Of a stretch of 64,000 bases of DNA, positions 27,952-36,946 are shown one piece after another. The translations under genes were made by a program, and so were the position numbers. The stretch comes from a candidate division FCPU426 bacterium (GTDB taxonomy: Bacteria; Oederibacteriota; Muellerivitia; Muellerivitales; Muellerivitaceae). The stretch is taken from assembly GCA_030041545.1 (NCBI GenBank), contig JASHNQ010000072.1, forward strand, positions 21,921 through 85,920, in the 5' to 3' direction. The notes under the pieces are model-generated. The model was not told the origin of the DNA. It ran no database searches and saw only the letters and a list, made by a program, of their open reading frames with translations. Positions within the stretch are counted from its first letter, which is position 1. Every line of letters starts with the position of its first letter.

Positions 27952-28986
27952 TCAGGTGTAAGCTTTAATGTGTGTCATTAAAAATGAAGCCTGTTTCTGG
28001 GCCATCAATGGTGGTAATGCTTCTCCAATCATTGAGGTAATTGCAGTGCGTCCTAAAGTTGTAGAAAACTTATAAGATTTCGGAAAAGTTTGAATTAAAG
28101 CGGCTTCATATGGACTTATCGCACGATTTTGGCTGGGATGTAAAAATCTGCCTTTTGATGGATTACTACAAAACCTCGTTATTGTTGGAGCCACATTATC
28201 CCATTTCATTCGGCCATAAACATCACGGAAACCGCTTTTTAATTTTTTGTGGCAATTTAATTGTTTGTCTCGGCCTAGTGAGGAACGACTTCCACCGTTT
28301 TTTGGAATCGATCTAATTCTTTTTAAGACTTCATCATTATGCTTTGCCAAAAGTTTATGAAGAGGTATCCGACTAATTTCTGGCCTGGGTAATTTCCCAA
28401 TAACATCTCTTACATTTTTGCGGTTTTCTTTAATTAGAGGAATAGATATAGGCCCTAAACGTGATCCCATCAATATCATCCTTTTCCTTCTTTGCGGTAC
28501 CCCATAATCCGCTGCGTCTACTATTTCCACTGCGGTTTTATAGCCGAGAACTTCCAGCGTTTTTCTTGCTTTCGTTAATCGCCAATTGCTCTTCAAGCCG
28601 GGGACGTTTTCGATCATGATTGTTTTAGGAAAAAGTTCGTCGGCCAAACGCATGAATTCAAAAATTAACTTATTACGTGGGTCTTTAGCGGGTTTTGATT
28701 TGTTCTTGGTGGTCATTTTTGAAAAACCTTGGCAAGGGGGGCACCCTGCCAAAAGATCCAATTCACCGCGTTTGATATTTAAGGATTTAAAAATATTTTT
28801 CGATTTGGTCTTTTTTATATCGTCAAACAAAAAAACATTAGTGTGATTTAAGCGATAGACATTTTGGGCTGTTTCGTCAATTTCAACGCCAGCCAAAACA
28901 TTAAATCCAGCGGTCTTAAGACCCGTAGTCAATCCACCACAACCCGAAAAGAGGTCAATGGCAGAGTATTTTCTTTTTATAGTCAT
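27952..28986 (-). CDS. DNA (cytosine-5) methyltransferase
   Basis: AIDLFSGCGGLTTGLKTAGF, LLAGCPPCQGFSKM, MIENVPGLK, GVPQRRKRMILMGSR. Confidence 0.96.
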   Translation of the reverse strand: MTIKRKYSAIDLFSGCGGLTTGLKTAGFNVLAGVEIDETAQNVYRLNHTNVFLFDDIKKTKSKNIFKSLNIKRGELDLLAGCPPCQGFSKMTTKNKSKPAKDPRNKLIFEFMRLADELFPKTIMIENVPGLKSNWRLTKARKTLEVLGYKTAVEIVDAADYGVPQRRKRMILMGSRLGPISIPLIKENRKNVRDVIGKLPRPEISRIPLHKLLAKHNDEVLKRIRSIPKNGGSRSSLGRDKQLNCHKKLKSGFRDVYGRMKWDNVAPTITRFCSNPSKGRFLHPSQNRAISPYEAALIQTFPKSYKFSTTLGRTAITSMIGEALPPLMAQKQASFLMTHIKAYT

Positions 28987-29010
28987 TTAGTCACTTCAAA
29001 ATTTGTTTTT

Positions 29011-30957
29011 TTAAACTGCAAAAGCGAATGCGTAACGTCCACTTGGAAACCTTATTTGTGGCCACCATGATGCTTCTTGTCCTTCTCCTGTTTGAGTTCT
29101 AAGCAAGAACAATGTGATTTTATCTCCGGGGACTTTTCCCGCTTCTCCTCCATCTAGAATGCCCTGGGTTTCGCGTCGGTTTTCCTTAATACCACGATCC
29201 CGGTCAACATAAACATAACCATTTTCTTGGTTATGAAGGATGGAAAATTTAACAAGCGACTCGCCAACGGCAACCGGGTCCCAAATTTTTTCAGACACCC
29301 TTTGGTCCGGCATTGTAAGAGCTATTATTTCTTTTAACATTTCAACGGGTATTTCGGAAAATTGTTTGTTTGAAACATTCTTCAAAATATCGTTGATTTT
29401 TTCGGTGGCCGATTTAACCGAATCGTCCCGCACAACTTGTGCAGGATTATAAATGCCGCCGCCTGAATAAATGCCAATAGCGCCCGGAGCCAAAACATTA
29501 CGCCTCGTTGGATTAAGGTTGTTTTCTAAATAAACCCCTCGAAATTCTTCGGTTGGGTGACGCGCAATTAAGTCGCGTAATCCATTTTCCATATTATTAA
29601 TCGCTCTAAAAACCACATGTAAAACTGGTGGTAGGAATAGTCTAAGTAAGCCAATGTCTTTTCTGCGGTAACCGTACATACGCGCATGTTGAAGCACGGT
29701 ATCAGCCTGTGGTTTTTGAGGATGGCGGCCATAATAACTGACGAGCAAATTTTTAATGGTTACACCGCGCCCAAGCTTGTTTCCTCCAACAAAAAGATTA
29801 TATGGAGATTTAACCGCCACATCTTCATCGGAGTCTCCATTGACGAGTTTCACAGAAATGCCCGGCGAGAAAAACCCGATGGCTTTAACCAAGTCTTCAA
29901 AGTTTGAATTTTTTAAATCGGAGTGAGTTGAAGAAAGGTCTTCGTAAGCTTCTCTTAATCTTTCGATGGTTGCTCGGTGGTTGTTTTTAACACCGTCACT
30001 TAAATCCATTTTGTACTGCCTTAGAAGATTTACGATGTGCTTATGATCGTCCCTTCGCAGGCTCACATGGCAAAGGAAGGCGCAATTCTGATCTGCTTCC
30101 TTTTTTCTTTTATATGTCGCTCCAATCATGAATGAATCTAAAGCTCTTTCGAGTGATTTTGGAATTTGAAGAGTTGGCGCTGGTTGCGGGCCTGGAGCCA
30201 AAACGGCTATATCGTTAATATCGAATTCTCTGACAAGATTAGTATCGTCTCCAAAAAAATCGTTCCCGCCGACATAATCGGAACCGGGATGACTTAAAAC
30301 GGTAAATTTTGGTCGAAAGTCATGCGTTGGAGTTTGGAGGAAAAGTGCTTGGGGTGTCGCTGTTACTTGTAAGTATGTATTTTTTTCAAAAAAATTCCTC
30401 AACTGACTAATTTGTTCGTTTATTGCACTTCGAGTTCCATCGGCAAGGCGTTCACGTGTGTTCAAGCTGGCTTGATCCGCTTCATCATCTATGATTAAAC
30501 AACTGAGACCCTTAAGCCGCCCCAACCTAAAATTTTCATTTATGTCTGTAAGCATCCTTACGTTTTTAGTTGTTACAATTGCGCATGTACTGCCTTTAAT
30601 GCGCCTCAAGAATGCCTCTGAATCTTTAAAATCTTTTTTCCCAATAACATCCATGCCGGGGAAGGATTCTTGAATTCGACCTAAGGTTTGTTGATAAAGG
30701 GGGTCTATATCAGAGGTCAGTATGATTATTGTTTTGTATCCTTCATCTGCGCCAATCGCTCCCGTTGCACTTAGAACGCCTGTTTTTCCACTTTGAACCA
30801 AACCATAAATAAGGCCATTTATATCTTCCTTACCACCGCTTAAAGGATTCACCCATTTCTCCGCCACTTCCTTGGCAGTATTCCTGATATCTTTAACTTC
30901 CTCTTCATTACCTATCTGCTTCTTCAAAAGTTCTATAACTTGATCGATGTGATTCAT
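29011..30957 (-). CDS. Z1-domain (superfamily 2-like) ATPase
   Basis: NGLIYGLVQSGKTGVLSATGAIGADEGYKTIIILTSDIDPLYQQTLGRIQESF, LSCLIIDDEADQASLN, VGGNKLGRGVTIKNLLVSYYGRHPQKPQADTVLQHARMYGYRRKD. Confidence 0.9.
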   Translation of the reverse strand: MNHIDQVIELLKKQIGNEEEVKDIRNTAKEVAEKWVNPLSGGKEDINGLIYGLVQSGKTGVLSATGAIGADEGYKTIIILTSDIDPLYQQTLGRIQESFPGMDVIGKKDFKDSEAFLRRIKGSTCAIVTTKNVRMLTDINENFRLGRLKGLSCLIIDDEADQASLNTRERLADGTRSAINEQISQLRNFFEKNTYLQVTATPQALFLQTPTHDFRPKFTVLSHPGSDYVGGNDFFGDDTNLVREFDINDIAVLAPGPQPAPTLQIPKSLERALDSFMIGATYKRKKEADQNCAFLCHVSLRRDDHKHIVNLLRQYKMDLSDGVKNNHRATIERLREAYEDLSSTHSDLKNSNFEDLVKAIGFFSPGISVKLVNGDSDEDVAVKSPYNLFVGGNKLGRGVTIKNLLVSYYGRHPQKPQADTVLQHARMYGYRRKDIGLLRLFLPPVLHVVFRAINNMENGLRDLIARHPTEEFRGVYLENNLNPTRRNVLAPGAIGIYSGGGIYNPAQVVRDDSVKSATEKINDILKNVSNKQFSEIPVEMLKEIIALTMPDQRVSEKIWDPVAVGESLVKFSILHNQENGYVYVDRDRGIKENRRETQGILDGGEAGKVPGDKITLFLLRTQTGEGQEASWWPQIRFPSGRYAFAFAV

Positions 30958-30982
30958 CGGTTCCTTCTTTCAATCAATTCGA

Positions 30983-31399
30983 TTAGACAAATAAAATTGC
31001 CGGCCAACCACTCACCGGCACCTTACCAGGAAGAACGCCTTTTGACCCGGCCACGGCAAAGCATTTGTTGAATCCTCTTTTAATCGATATCCATTTTGTA
31101 GTCTCATCGAAAAATTCACCCATCTCCCCCCAATTCACGGCACAAATTCCATCGCCGCCACAAACAAAAGCGAGGTACATTTTTTCACATAAATCGACGC
31201 ACTGTTGGAGCTTGGTAATTTCTTCTCCCGTAAAAATGAATCTCCAAGGTGATCGATTTTTTGTCGTGTATTTTAAAAAAAATAATATTTCGTTGTTAAC
31301 CAAATAACCATTCTCGAATTTGTGCACACTTTGACAACGTTTATCGTCCAGCAAGTGAATAAGAGCCACACCATGATAAAAATCATGTTTTTTGATCAT
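30983..31399 (-). CDS. Hypothetical protein of defence cassette (138 aa)
   Basis: ATG overlaps the stop of the HNH gene (4 bp) in a co-directional cluster; no recognised domain. Confidence 0.7.
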   Translation of the reverse strand: MIKKHDFYHGVALIHLLDDKRCQSVHKFENGYLVNNEILFFLKYTTKNRSPWRFIFTGEEITKLQQCVDLCEKMYLAFVCGGDGICAVNWGEMGEFFDETTKWISIKRGFNKCFAVAGSKGVLPGKVPVSGWPAILFV

Positions 31400-32199
31400 T
31401 TTCTTCTCGCCTGGATGATTTTAATTAAATCTTCCACAGGGACAATCGTCCCATGCTTTCGATGAACCATACTATGGCAATTTGAACAAAGAGGAACCAA
31501 ATCAGATTTAGGGTCAATAGAAACCATTCCCGCGGACAACTGTTTCAAGTGATGAATCTCAATATAACCTCTGGCTAATTCGTTCCCATAAAACAGATCA
31601 AAATCGAACCCACAAGCCTTACATTTTGTTCCATGAATTAAAATCGCATTTGTTCGATTTTCCGGGTTCCTTTCATAAGAGTAATGCTTCCTCAAAATCT
31701 TTTTGCCTTCTTCCTTCGGAAGGAATTCGGAATCTCTATCTCCATGAGTTTCAAGTTCAGTGATCAAAGCCGATTTTGAAATGATAGAACTTCTTTTTGT
31801 TTGGAAAGAAAACCTACTAGGTTTTTCATTCTCAAGAAAATACTTTAAAAGTCTGATTGGCCCAAAATAAGTAAAAGATGAATGGTGTTTTTCCCGAAAA
31901 AAGAGGTAAAGTCCATCTTTGGTTTTTGAAGTATTAATGATTCTTTGATCGTTCGCATGGTTAGTTTCGCCTTCAATATGCAAAATGTCCCCGTCAAAAT
32001 AATCGTTGTATTGAGTTAGCTTTTCTTGCTTTTTCTGGGTGATAAAAAGAATTAATTTGTTATCCCCCTTTGGGGTAAAAATTCCTCTGGCAATAGCATT
32101 GGAGGCTCCATAACCCCAAATTTTTGCAAGATATGGCCTATCATAATTTTCACCGACAATGAGACTGTTCAGATGGACGGTTGCTTTCATGATTTCCAA
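31396..32199 (-). CDS. HNH endonuclease with N-terminal DUF3427/SRA-like domain
   Basis: LILFITQKKQEKLTQYNDYFDGDILHIEGETNHANDQRI..GLYLFFREKHHSSFTYFGPI followed by CKACGFDFDLFYG..YIEIHHLKQLS..DLVPLCSNCHSMVHR. Confidence 0.88.
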   Translation of the reverse strand: MEIMKATVHLNSLIVGENYDRPYLAKIWGYGASNAIARGIFTPKGDNKLILFITQKKQEKLTQYNDYFDGDILHIEGETNHANDQRIINTSKTKDGLYLFFREKHHSSFTYFGPIRLLKYFLENEKPSRFSFQTKRSSIISKSALITELETHGDRDSEFLPKEEGKKILRKHYSYERNPENRTNAILIHGTKCKACGFDFDLFYGNELARGYIEIHHLKQLSAGMVSIDPKSDLVPLCSNCHSMVHRKHGTIVPVEDLIKIIQARRK

Positions 32200-32354
32200 A
32201 ATTTATTCTTTCTCCGACCTTTTTATATTTTAGCTCCTGCCACTTTAATAAACTTGCTTCATTTTTCAGAGATGAGTTTGGGGTGGGGTGCAGGGGAGGG
32301 AACACCCTACCCTGCCGGACGCAAAAAGGCCTCTTGGGGAAAGGGGCCTGGCTT

Positions 32355-32849
32355 TTAGTACAAAAGCCCGGCTTGGCGGAAGGAGAAATAGCCTTCGTGG
32401 GTCACGATCAAATGGTCATGGACCGTGATGCCCATTGCCCTGGCGGCGGTCATGATCTGGCGGGTTAACTGCTTGTCCCCCTCGGATGGTTCCAGGCTTC
32501 CGGCAGGGTGGTTGTGGCTGAAAATAATGCCGGTTGCGTCCAATTCCAGAGCCTTCTTCAAGACCTCGCGGGGATAAACTGCGGTGTGGTCAACCGTGCC
32601 TTCCTGGTTTAAAACCACGTCTAAAACATGGTTCCGGTGGTCAACGTACATGGTCACAAAAGCTTCGTTCCGTTTCCCGCCGATATACTGCTTGAAGTAC
32701 GCGACCACTTCATCCGGGCTTCCCATGACCGGCCCCCGCTGGTAGTCCGCCCTGGCTTCCGCCCAAGAAACCGGTGGCACGGTTGGGGGCGGCAACTCCT
32801 TCACGTTGAATTTCAGTCGGTCCTTCTTTGTTTCATCACTCATTGCCAT
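32355..32849 (-). CDS. RadC-like JAB-domain protein
   Basis: YVDHRNHVLDVVLNQEGTVDHTAVYPREVLKKALELDATGIIFSHNHPAGSLEPSEGDKQLTRQIMTAARAMGITVHDHLIV. Confidence 0.93.
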   Translation of the reverse strand: MAMSDETKKDRLKFNVKELPPPTVPPVSWAEARADYQRGPVMGSPDEVVAYFKQYIGGKRNEAFVTMYVDHRNHVLDVVLNQEGTVDHTAVYPREVLKKALELDATGIIFSHNHPAGSLEPSEGDKQLTRQIMTAARAMGITVHDHLIVTHEGYFSFRQAGLLY

Positions 32850-32964
32850 GCTCCTTTACCAGGAGCAGCCTCCGGGGCCGCCCCTCGAAGAGGAAAGGGG
32901 CGGCCATGGAGGAGAGGCCAAATAGGAAGAGCTAGCGGACTATTGGCCCAATAATGTTTTCGAG

Positions 32965-33072
32965 TTTTCCGACGGAGTGCGAAAGCGAAGCGATAGCATC
33001 CGAGGCCTGGTGCCCCGGACACGGTCTAAGGGTCCGAGGGCAAGCCACTGGTGGCTAAGGCCGTTCGGAAAA
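32965..33072. other. Structured non-coding segment inside the element (candidate oriT or RNA)
   Basis: Outer arms TTTTCCGACGG / CCGTTCGGAAAA enclosing inner palindromes CGGAC..GTCCG and GCCACTGGTGGC; high GC in AT-rich surroundings. Confidence 0.45.
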
Positions 33073-33142
33073 ATTAGGAAAACAAAAAAAATTAAAATTT
33101 TTAATAAAAAAGCCTGATATCTTTGTCTTGATTCCTTCTGAT

Positions 33143-34252
33143 TCAATTAACCGTTTTCGATTTAAATTCCACGTATTTCTTCGAAAGAATTTCAAAACAT
33201 CTTGTCATATTTCCACCATCATTTGGGCTTCTGCTAAATGATTGATAATTCGAAAGGTCCTGATCAATCTTCGCAATTTCATCTCGCGTAGCATTAACAC
33301 CTTTTTTTAGAATCGCATTATTTTTTCTTTTCATTTCATCAAAATATCTCAAAAAATTTCTAAGCTGTTTATTATCATCACCCAAATTCCGTTTTATTAA
33401 CCAATAATACCAAATTAGTGGGCCTTGGGAGTTAAGTAGCGGGTCCCCTTTTTGAAATACCTTAGTCATCCTGTTTAACATTCTTCCAACAGTACGATAA
33501 ATATCAACCCAATGGCGGAGTTGGGACTTCTCAAAATCTTGAGGCTCTAGAGTTTCCTCAACTAGACGATCTAAATTTCTTTTTTTCATATCAACAAATC
33601 TTCCATGAGTTTCTAGTAATAGCATCTTTGCAACAGCATTTGATTCCTGCATTCGTTGTATATTAAATTTTATGTTGAATTTAAAAAATTTGTGCTTGGA
33701 AAGCTTTTGGATCATTCTTGTAGCCCTTGAAATCGTAGCGTTCCTAATTTCTGCTCCAACCAAAGCTTTTGAAGTTTTATTTAAACGAATGAACATATCA
33801 TTTATTCTTTCCTGTTCATCCGTAATAACCCTCATAACTGAAATTTCATATTCTTCGATTCTCCTTGCGATTTCCGGGTATTGGATTTTTAAAGTTGAAT
33901 AATTTAATCCACCAATTTGTAAGTTGGCATTGTCGGATAGTAAAAAATCTTTTGCCAACTCCAACTTATTATCAAAGAACGCAAAAATAGTTTCGAATCG
34001 TTGTTTACCGTCGATAACTGAAAACATTTTTTTCCCAGAATCTCGTGGCGAAATACCATAAGTGTTATCAGCAAGATAAAATTTAGGAATGTCATAATCA
34101 TTAAGAATTGAATCAATCAAATATTTCTTTTCTGCTGATTTCCAAATATTTCCTTTTCTTTGAAAAACTGGTGCTAAATCAATATTTTTTTGTTGGTATT
34201 GGCTATACCACCAAGTAAGCGGTTTGAGGGGGAAGAGTTTTACTTTGAACAT
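33143..34252 (-). CDS. DUF262 (ParB-like/GmrS-like) domain protein
   Basis: WWYSQYQQKNIDLAPVFQRKGNIWKSAEKKYLIDSILNDYDIPKFYL, FSVIDGKQRFETIFAFFDNKLEL. Confidence 0.88.
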   Translation of the reverse strand: MFKVKLFPLKPLTWWYSQYQQKNIDLAPVFQRKGNIWKSAEKKYLIDSILNDYDIPKFYLADNTYGISPRDSGKKMFSVIDGKQRFETIFAFFDNKLELAKDFLLSDNANLQIGGLNYSTLKIQYPEIARRIEEYEISVMRVITDEQERINDMFIRLNKTSKALVGAEIRNATISRATRMIQKLSKHKFFKFNIKFNIQRMQESNAVAKMLLLETHGRFVDMKKRNLDRLVEETLEPQDFEKSQLRHWVDIYRTVGRMLNRMTKVFQKGDPLLNSQGPLIWYYWLIKRNLGDDNKQLRNFLRYFDEMKRKNNAILKKGVNATRDEIAKIDQDLSNYQSFSRSPNDGGNMTRCFEILSKKYVEFKSKTVN

Positions 34253-34255
34253 ATT

Positions 34256-35137
34256 TTAAACCTCCACCTTAAACCCAAAATCTCTTCTCATTTCATTTGC
34301 TAACCCGTGTAAATCTGGATAAACAAATGAATCCGTAAAACCAATTGAATAAAGATTTTTAAAAATAGAATCTATGTTTTTATTTTTGATCAACACTTTA
34401 TATAAAAGTTCGTCGTGTTTTCTAATCCCCTTGCCTTTAATTTGCTTTTCCATAGGAAGCACATCTTTTCCAAAAATTACAAACATCCCTTTTTGAACCG
34501 AAATACGTACATTGTTGTGAATGCCCCATAATGCAATTGGATGCATGTTCATGGCTCTTCTAAGGGTGGGATCCACCACAACATAATTATCCAAAGCTGG
34601 ATCGCCAACTGACAAAACACCACCTTTATAGCCTTGAGATTTGAGGACCCAACGGTTCCATTTGACCGCATTCAAAACCCATACGGCTGCATCACATTTT
34701 AAATCATATTTTTCATTTTTCTTTTTCGCCTCTGACAAAGCAAAAAAAAGAGCAACATATGGATTTTGGGTCCAATCTAATAATCGAGTTGGCATTCCCC
34801 AATGTTGCATAAAAAATAAACAATCCAATACATCCCTAGATTTTTCATTTGAAAAATTTGTTCCTGTTGGGAAAAAAGGGGTTCCAAGCTCTACGAATTT
34901 TTTTATCATCTTTTCTTCTTTATCTAACAAGTTACCGTAATCTTTCTCAGTGGGATGACGAAACAAACCGGGTATCAATTCATATAAAGAATCACCAACC
35001 CCGCGGTAACAGAACATGTCATTATCACCATTAACATTTGCCAAATTAAATTCAACTAATTTGGTGTATTCCTCCATGTTGGATATTTCTTCTGGAGGCA
35101 CTTTGGGTTTAGTTGGATGTTTTCGGATAGTCTTCAT
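34256..35137 (-). CDS. FRG-domain protein
   Basis: MFCYRGVGDSLYELIPGLFR, FFMQHWGMPTRLLDWTQNPYVALFFALSEA. Confidence 0.92.
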   Translation of the reverse strand: MKTIRKHPTKPKVPPEEISNMEEYTKLVEFNLANVNGDNDMFCYRGVGDSLYELIPGLFRHPTEKDYGNLLDKEEKMIKKFVELGTPFFPTGTNFSNEKSRDVLDCLFFMQHWGMPTRLLDWTQNPYVALFFALSEAKKKNEKYDLKCDAAVWVLNAVKWNRWVLKSQGYKGGVLSVGDPALDNYVVVDPTLRRAMNMHPIALWGIHNNVRISVQKGMFVIFGKDVLPMEKQIKGKGIRKHDELLYKVLIKNKNIDSIFKNLYSIGFTDSFVYPDLHGLANEMRRDFGFKVEV

Positions 35138-35144
35138 AAAAACC

Positions 35145-36257
35145 TTAGTTAGAAAGAATTATGTCCATTTCGCCAGGTTTCGGGGATTTGTCACCGAACA
35201 AAGCGGTTTGGGTTGGCCCTGAAAAAGGGCGCTTTAATATTTTCATTTTTTTCTTTGGAAAAATATCTTTTAAAATTTCTTTTGTGGTTTGGAATGTAAA
35301 AGGTCTAGCATCTGTTCGCACATAAATATTTGCGTTCTTTTTTAACAGTTTTGCTGAATTTTCAAAAACTGTTTGAAGCAAAACTTTGTAATCTTCCTTT
35401 GAAGAAAATTTTCTGGCCCAATGATTATCCAAACTTCTTGGTCTTTTGAAACCTCCGAGCATCCAAAGACGCAACCATTGATCGTAATGATAATTTGTTA
35501 CTTCATAATATGGTGGCGAAGTGAATAAAAGGCCTACCTTTGGCCCAGAAAATCTAGCGACCCTTTTTAAAAGCTTAGTGCTATCTCCCAATAACATTTG
35601 ACTATTTTTATCTTTTATTATTCCTTTTGAATATCTCCATTTAATTCTTTGAGCAAGGAATTTCATTACGTCTATGTGGGGAGGTGTTTTCCCTTTGCTT
35701 TTCCACCAACGGATAGAGTAATCAGGGCTTAACGCTTTCCCCTGGCGCATTTGATTGGAAAATGAATCCCATTCCTTGCCATGCAAATAAACCAATATTA
35801 AAGACATCAATGTTGCATCAGCTTTTCTCGTCTTCCACTTTAAAATTTTGCGGGCTGTAATTAAAAAATCAAATACCGATTGGGAATAACACAATTTAAA
35901 AAATTCATCTCTATAAGCTTGTGCCCCACGACTTTGTTTAAGAACTTTCCCCAAACTTTTAAAAACCAAATTTTCTGAAGCTGGGCAAAGCTTTGTTTTT
36001 CCGTAAAGCCAACCGACGGGGTTAATTTCTATTCCAACCCCTTTTCTACCCAAAACTGATGAAGCAAAAACGCTTGATCCTCTACCCGCAAAAGGGTCCA
36101 AAACCCATTCTTCCTTATTGGAATATTTTTTTACTACCTCTTTTGCAAATGAAAAAGGAAACATTGCATAGTAAGGCCCAAGTCCAGCCCATCTGTTTTC
36201 AGGATTTTCAAAGCTACGCATTTCCATAGTTTTATAATTATCCAATAAATCTTTCAA
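35145..36257 (-). CDS. Site-specific DNA methyltransferase (amino-methyltransferase, TSPPYY motif)
   Basis: WVLDPFAGRGSSVFASSVLGRKGVGIEINPVGWLYG and VGLLFTSPPYYEVTNYHYDQWLRLW. Confidence 0.92.
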   Translation of the reverse strand: MKDLLDNYKTMEMRSFENPENRWAGLGPYYAMFPFSFAKEVVKKYSNKEEWVLDPFAGRGSSVFASSVLGRKGVGIEINPVGWLYGKTKLCPASENLVFKSLGKVLKQSRGAQAYRDEFFKLCYSQSVFDFLITARKILKWKTRKADATLMSLILVYLHGKEWDSFSNQMRQGKALSPDYSIRWWKSKGKTPPHIDVMKFLAQRIKWRYSKGIIKDKNSQMLLGDSTKLLKRVARFSGPKVGLLFTSPPYYEVTNYHYDQWLRLWMLGGFKRPRSLDNHWARKFSSKEDYKVLLQTVFENSAKLLKKNANIYVRTDARPFTFQTTKEILKDIFPKKKMKILKRPFSGPTQTALFGDKSPKPGEMDIILSN

Positions 36258-36375
36258 TTAAAAGAGTTAAATAAAGAACCAGAGTTCATTATCAGAAAAA
36301 AGTTTGAACTTTGTGTTTCGTCTAAAGTATGGGCGATTATTTCACAAAATTCGGTCACTTAATTTTAAGAGTTTG

Positions 36376-36461
36376 GGGCTTGGGGCGAAGCCCCAGGAGA
36401 AGGGGGTGTGCCGAGGATCGGCAAAGCCAGCCGAGGCCAGGGGGAAGGCCTTCCCCCCAAA
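36376..36461. other. GC-rich palindromic non-coding segment
   Basis: ggggcttggggcgaagcccc, gtgccgaggatcggca, ggggggaaggccttcccccc-type stems. Confidence 0.4.
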
Positions 36462-36464
36462 AAC

Positions 36465-36599
36465 TCATTCTTTAGAAACCTTTATGGCTCCTTTGATTAA
36501 AAGAAGTTTCAGTTTTTCTTGGCGTTTTTTCAAATCTTCTTTTGATAAAGGGACAAGGCGTATCTCGACCGGCAGTTTTTTTAATTCCCGCTTTTTCAT
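36465..36599 (-). CDS. Small hypothetical protein (44 aa), low support
   Basis: MKKRELKKLPVEIRLVPLSKEDLKKRQEKLKLLLIKGAIKVSKE. Confidence 0.35.
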   Translation of the reverse strand: MKKRELKKLPVEIRLVPLSKEDLKKRQEKLKLLLIKGAIKVSKE

Positions 36600-36692
36600 A
36601 AAAATTTAACCATTTGAAAAATAAAAGGCTCCCCGGCATTTCGGGAACCACATAAGTTGGAATTAATTTTGGTGGGGTGGGGTTTCAGGCCC

Positions 36693-36944
36693 CTACATTA
36701 GCCCTTCGAAAAAGCTATTGACGCAATTCGGGTCCAACTGGAAGAGTTCCGCCATGCGCTTGACCGGATTACGCTGGATATGAGGGTCATGCTCCTTTTT
36801 TGAACCCCTGGGCAGGGCAAAAACCTTTCCCTCATAGGTGATTAAATTGCTGTGAGTGCTTTCCCTTTTAGTGGCCTTTCCACCGGCGCACTTCTTGAGC
36901 ATCTCGTATATCTCACTTAACCTAACCTGGCCTTTTGGACCCAA
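36693..36944 (-). CDS. HicA-like toxin (putative)
   Basis: THSNLITYEGKVFALPRGSKKEHDPHIQRNPVKRMAELFQLDPNCVNSFFEGL; 2 bp from HicB-like gene. Confidence 0.55.
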   Translation of the reverse strand: MGPKGQVRLSEIYEMLKKCAGGKATKRESTHSNLITYEGKVFALPRGSKKEHDPHIQRNPVKRMAELFQLDPNCVNSFFEGLM

Positions 36945-36946
36945 TA

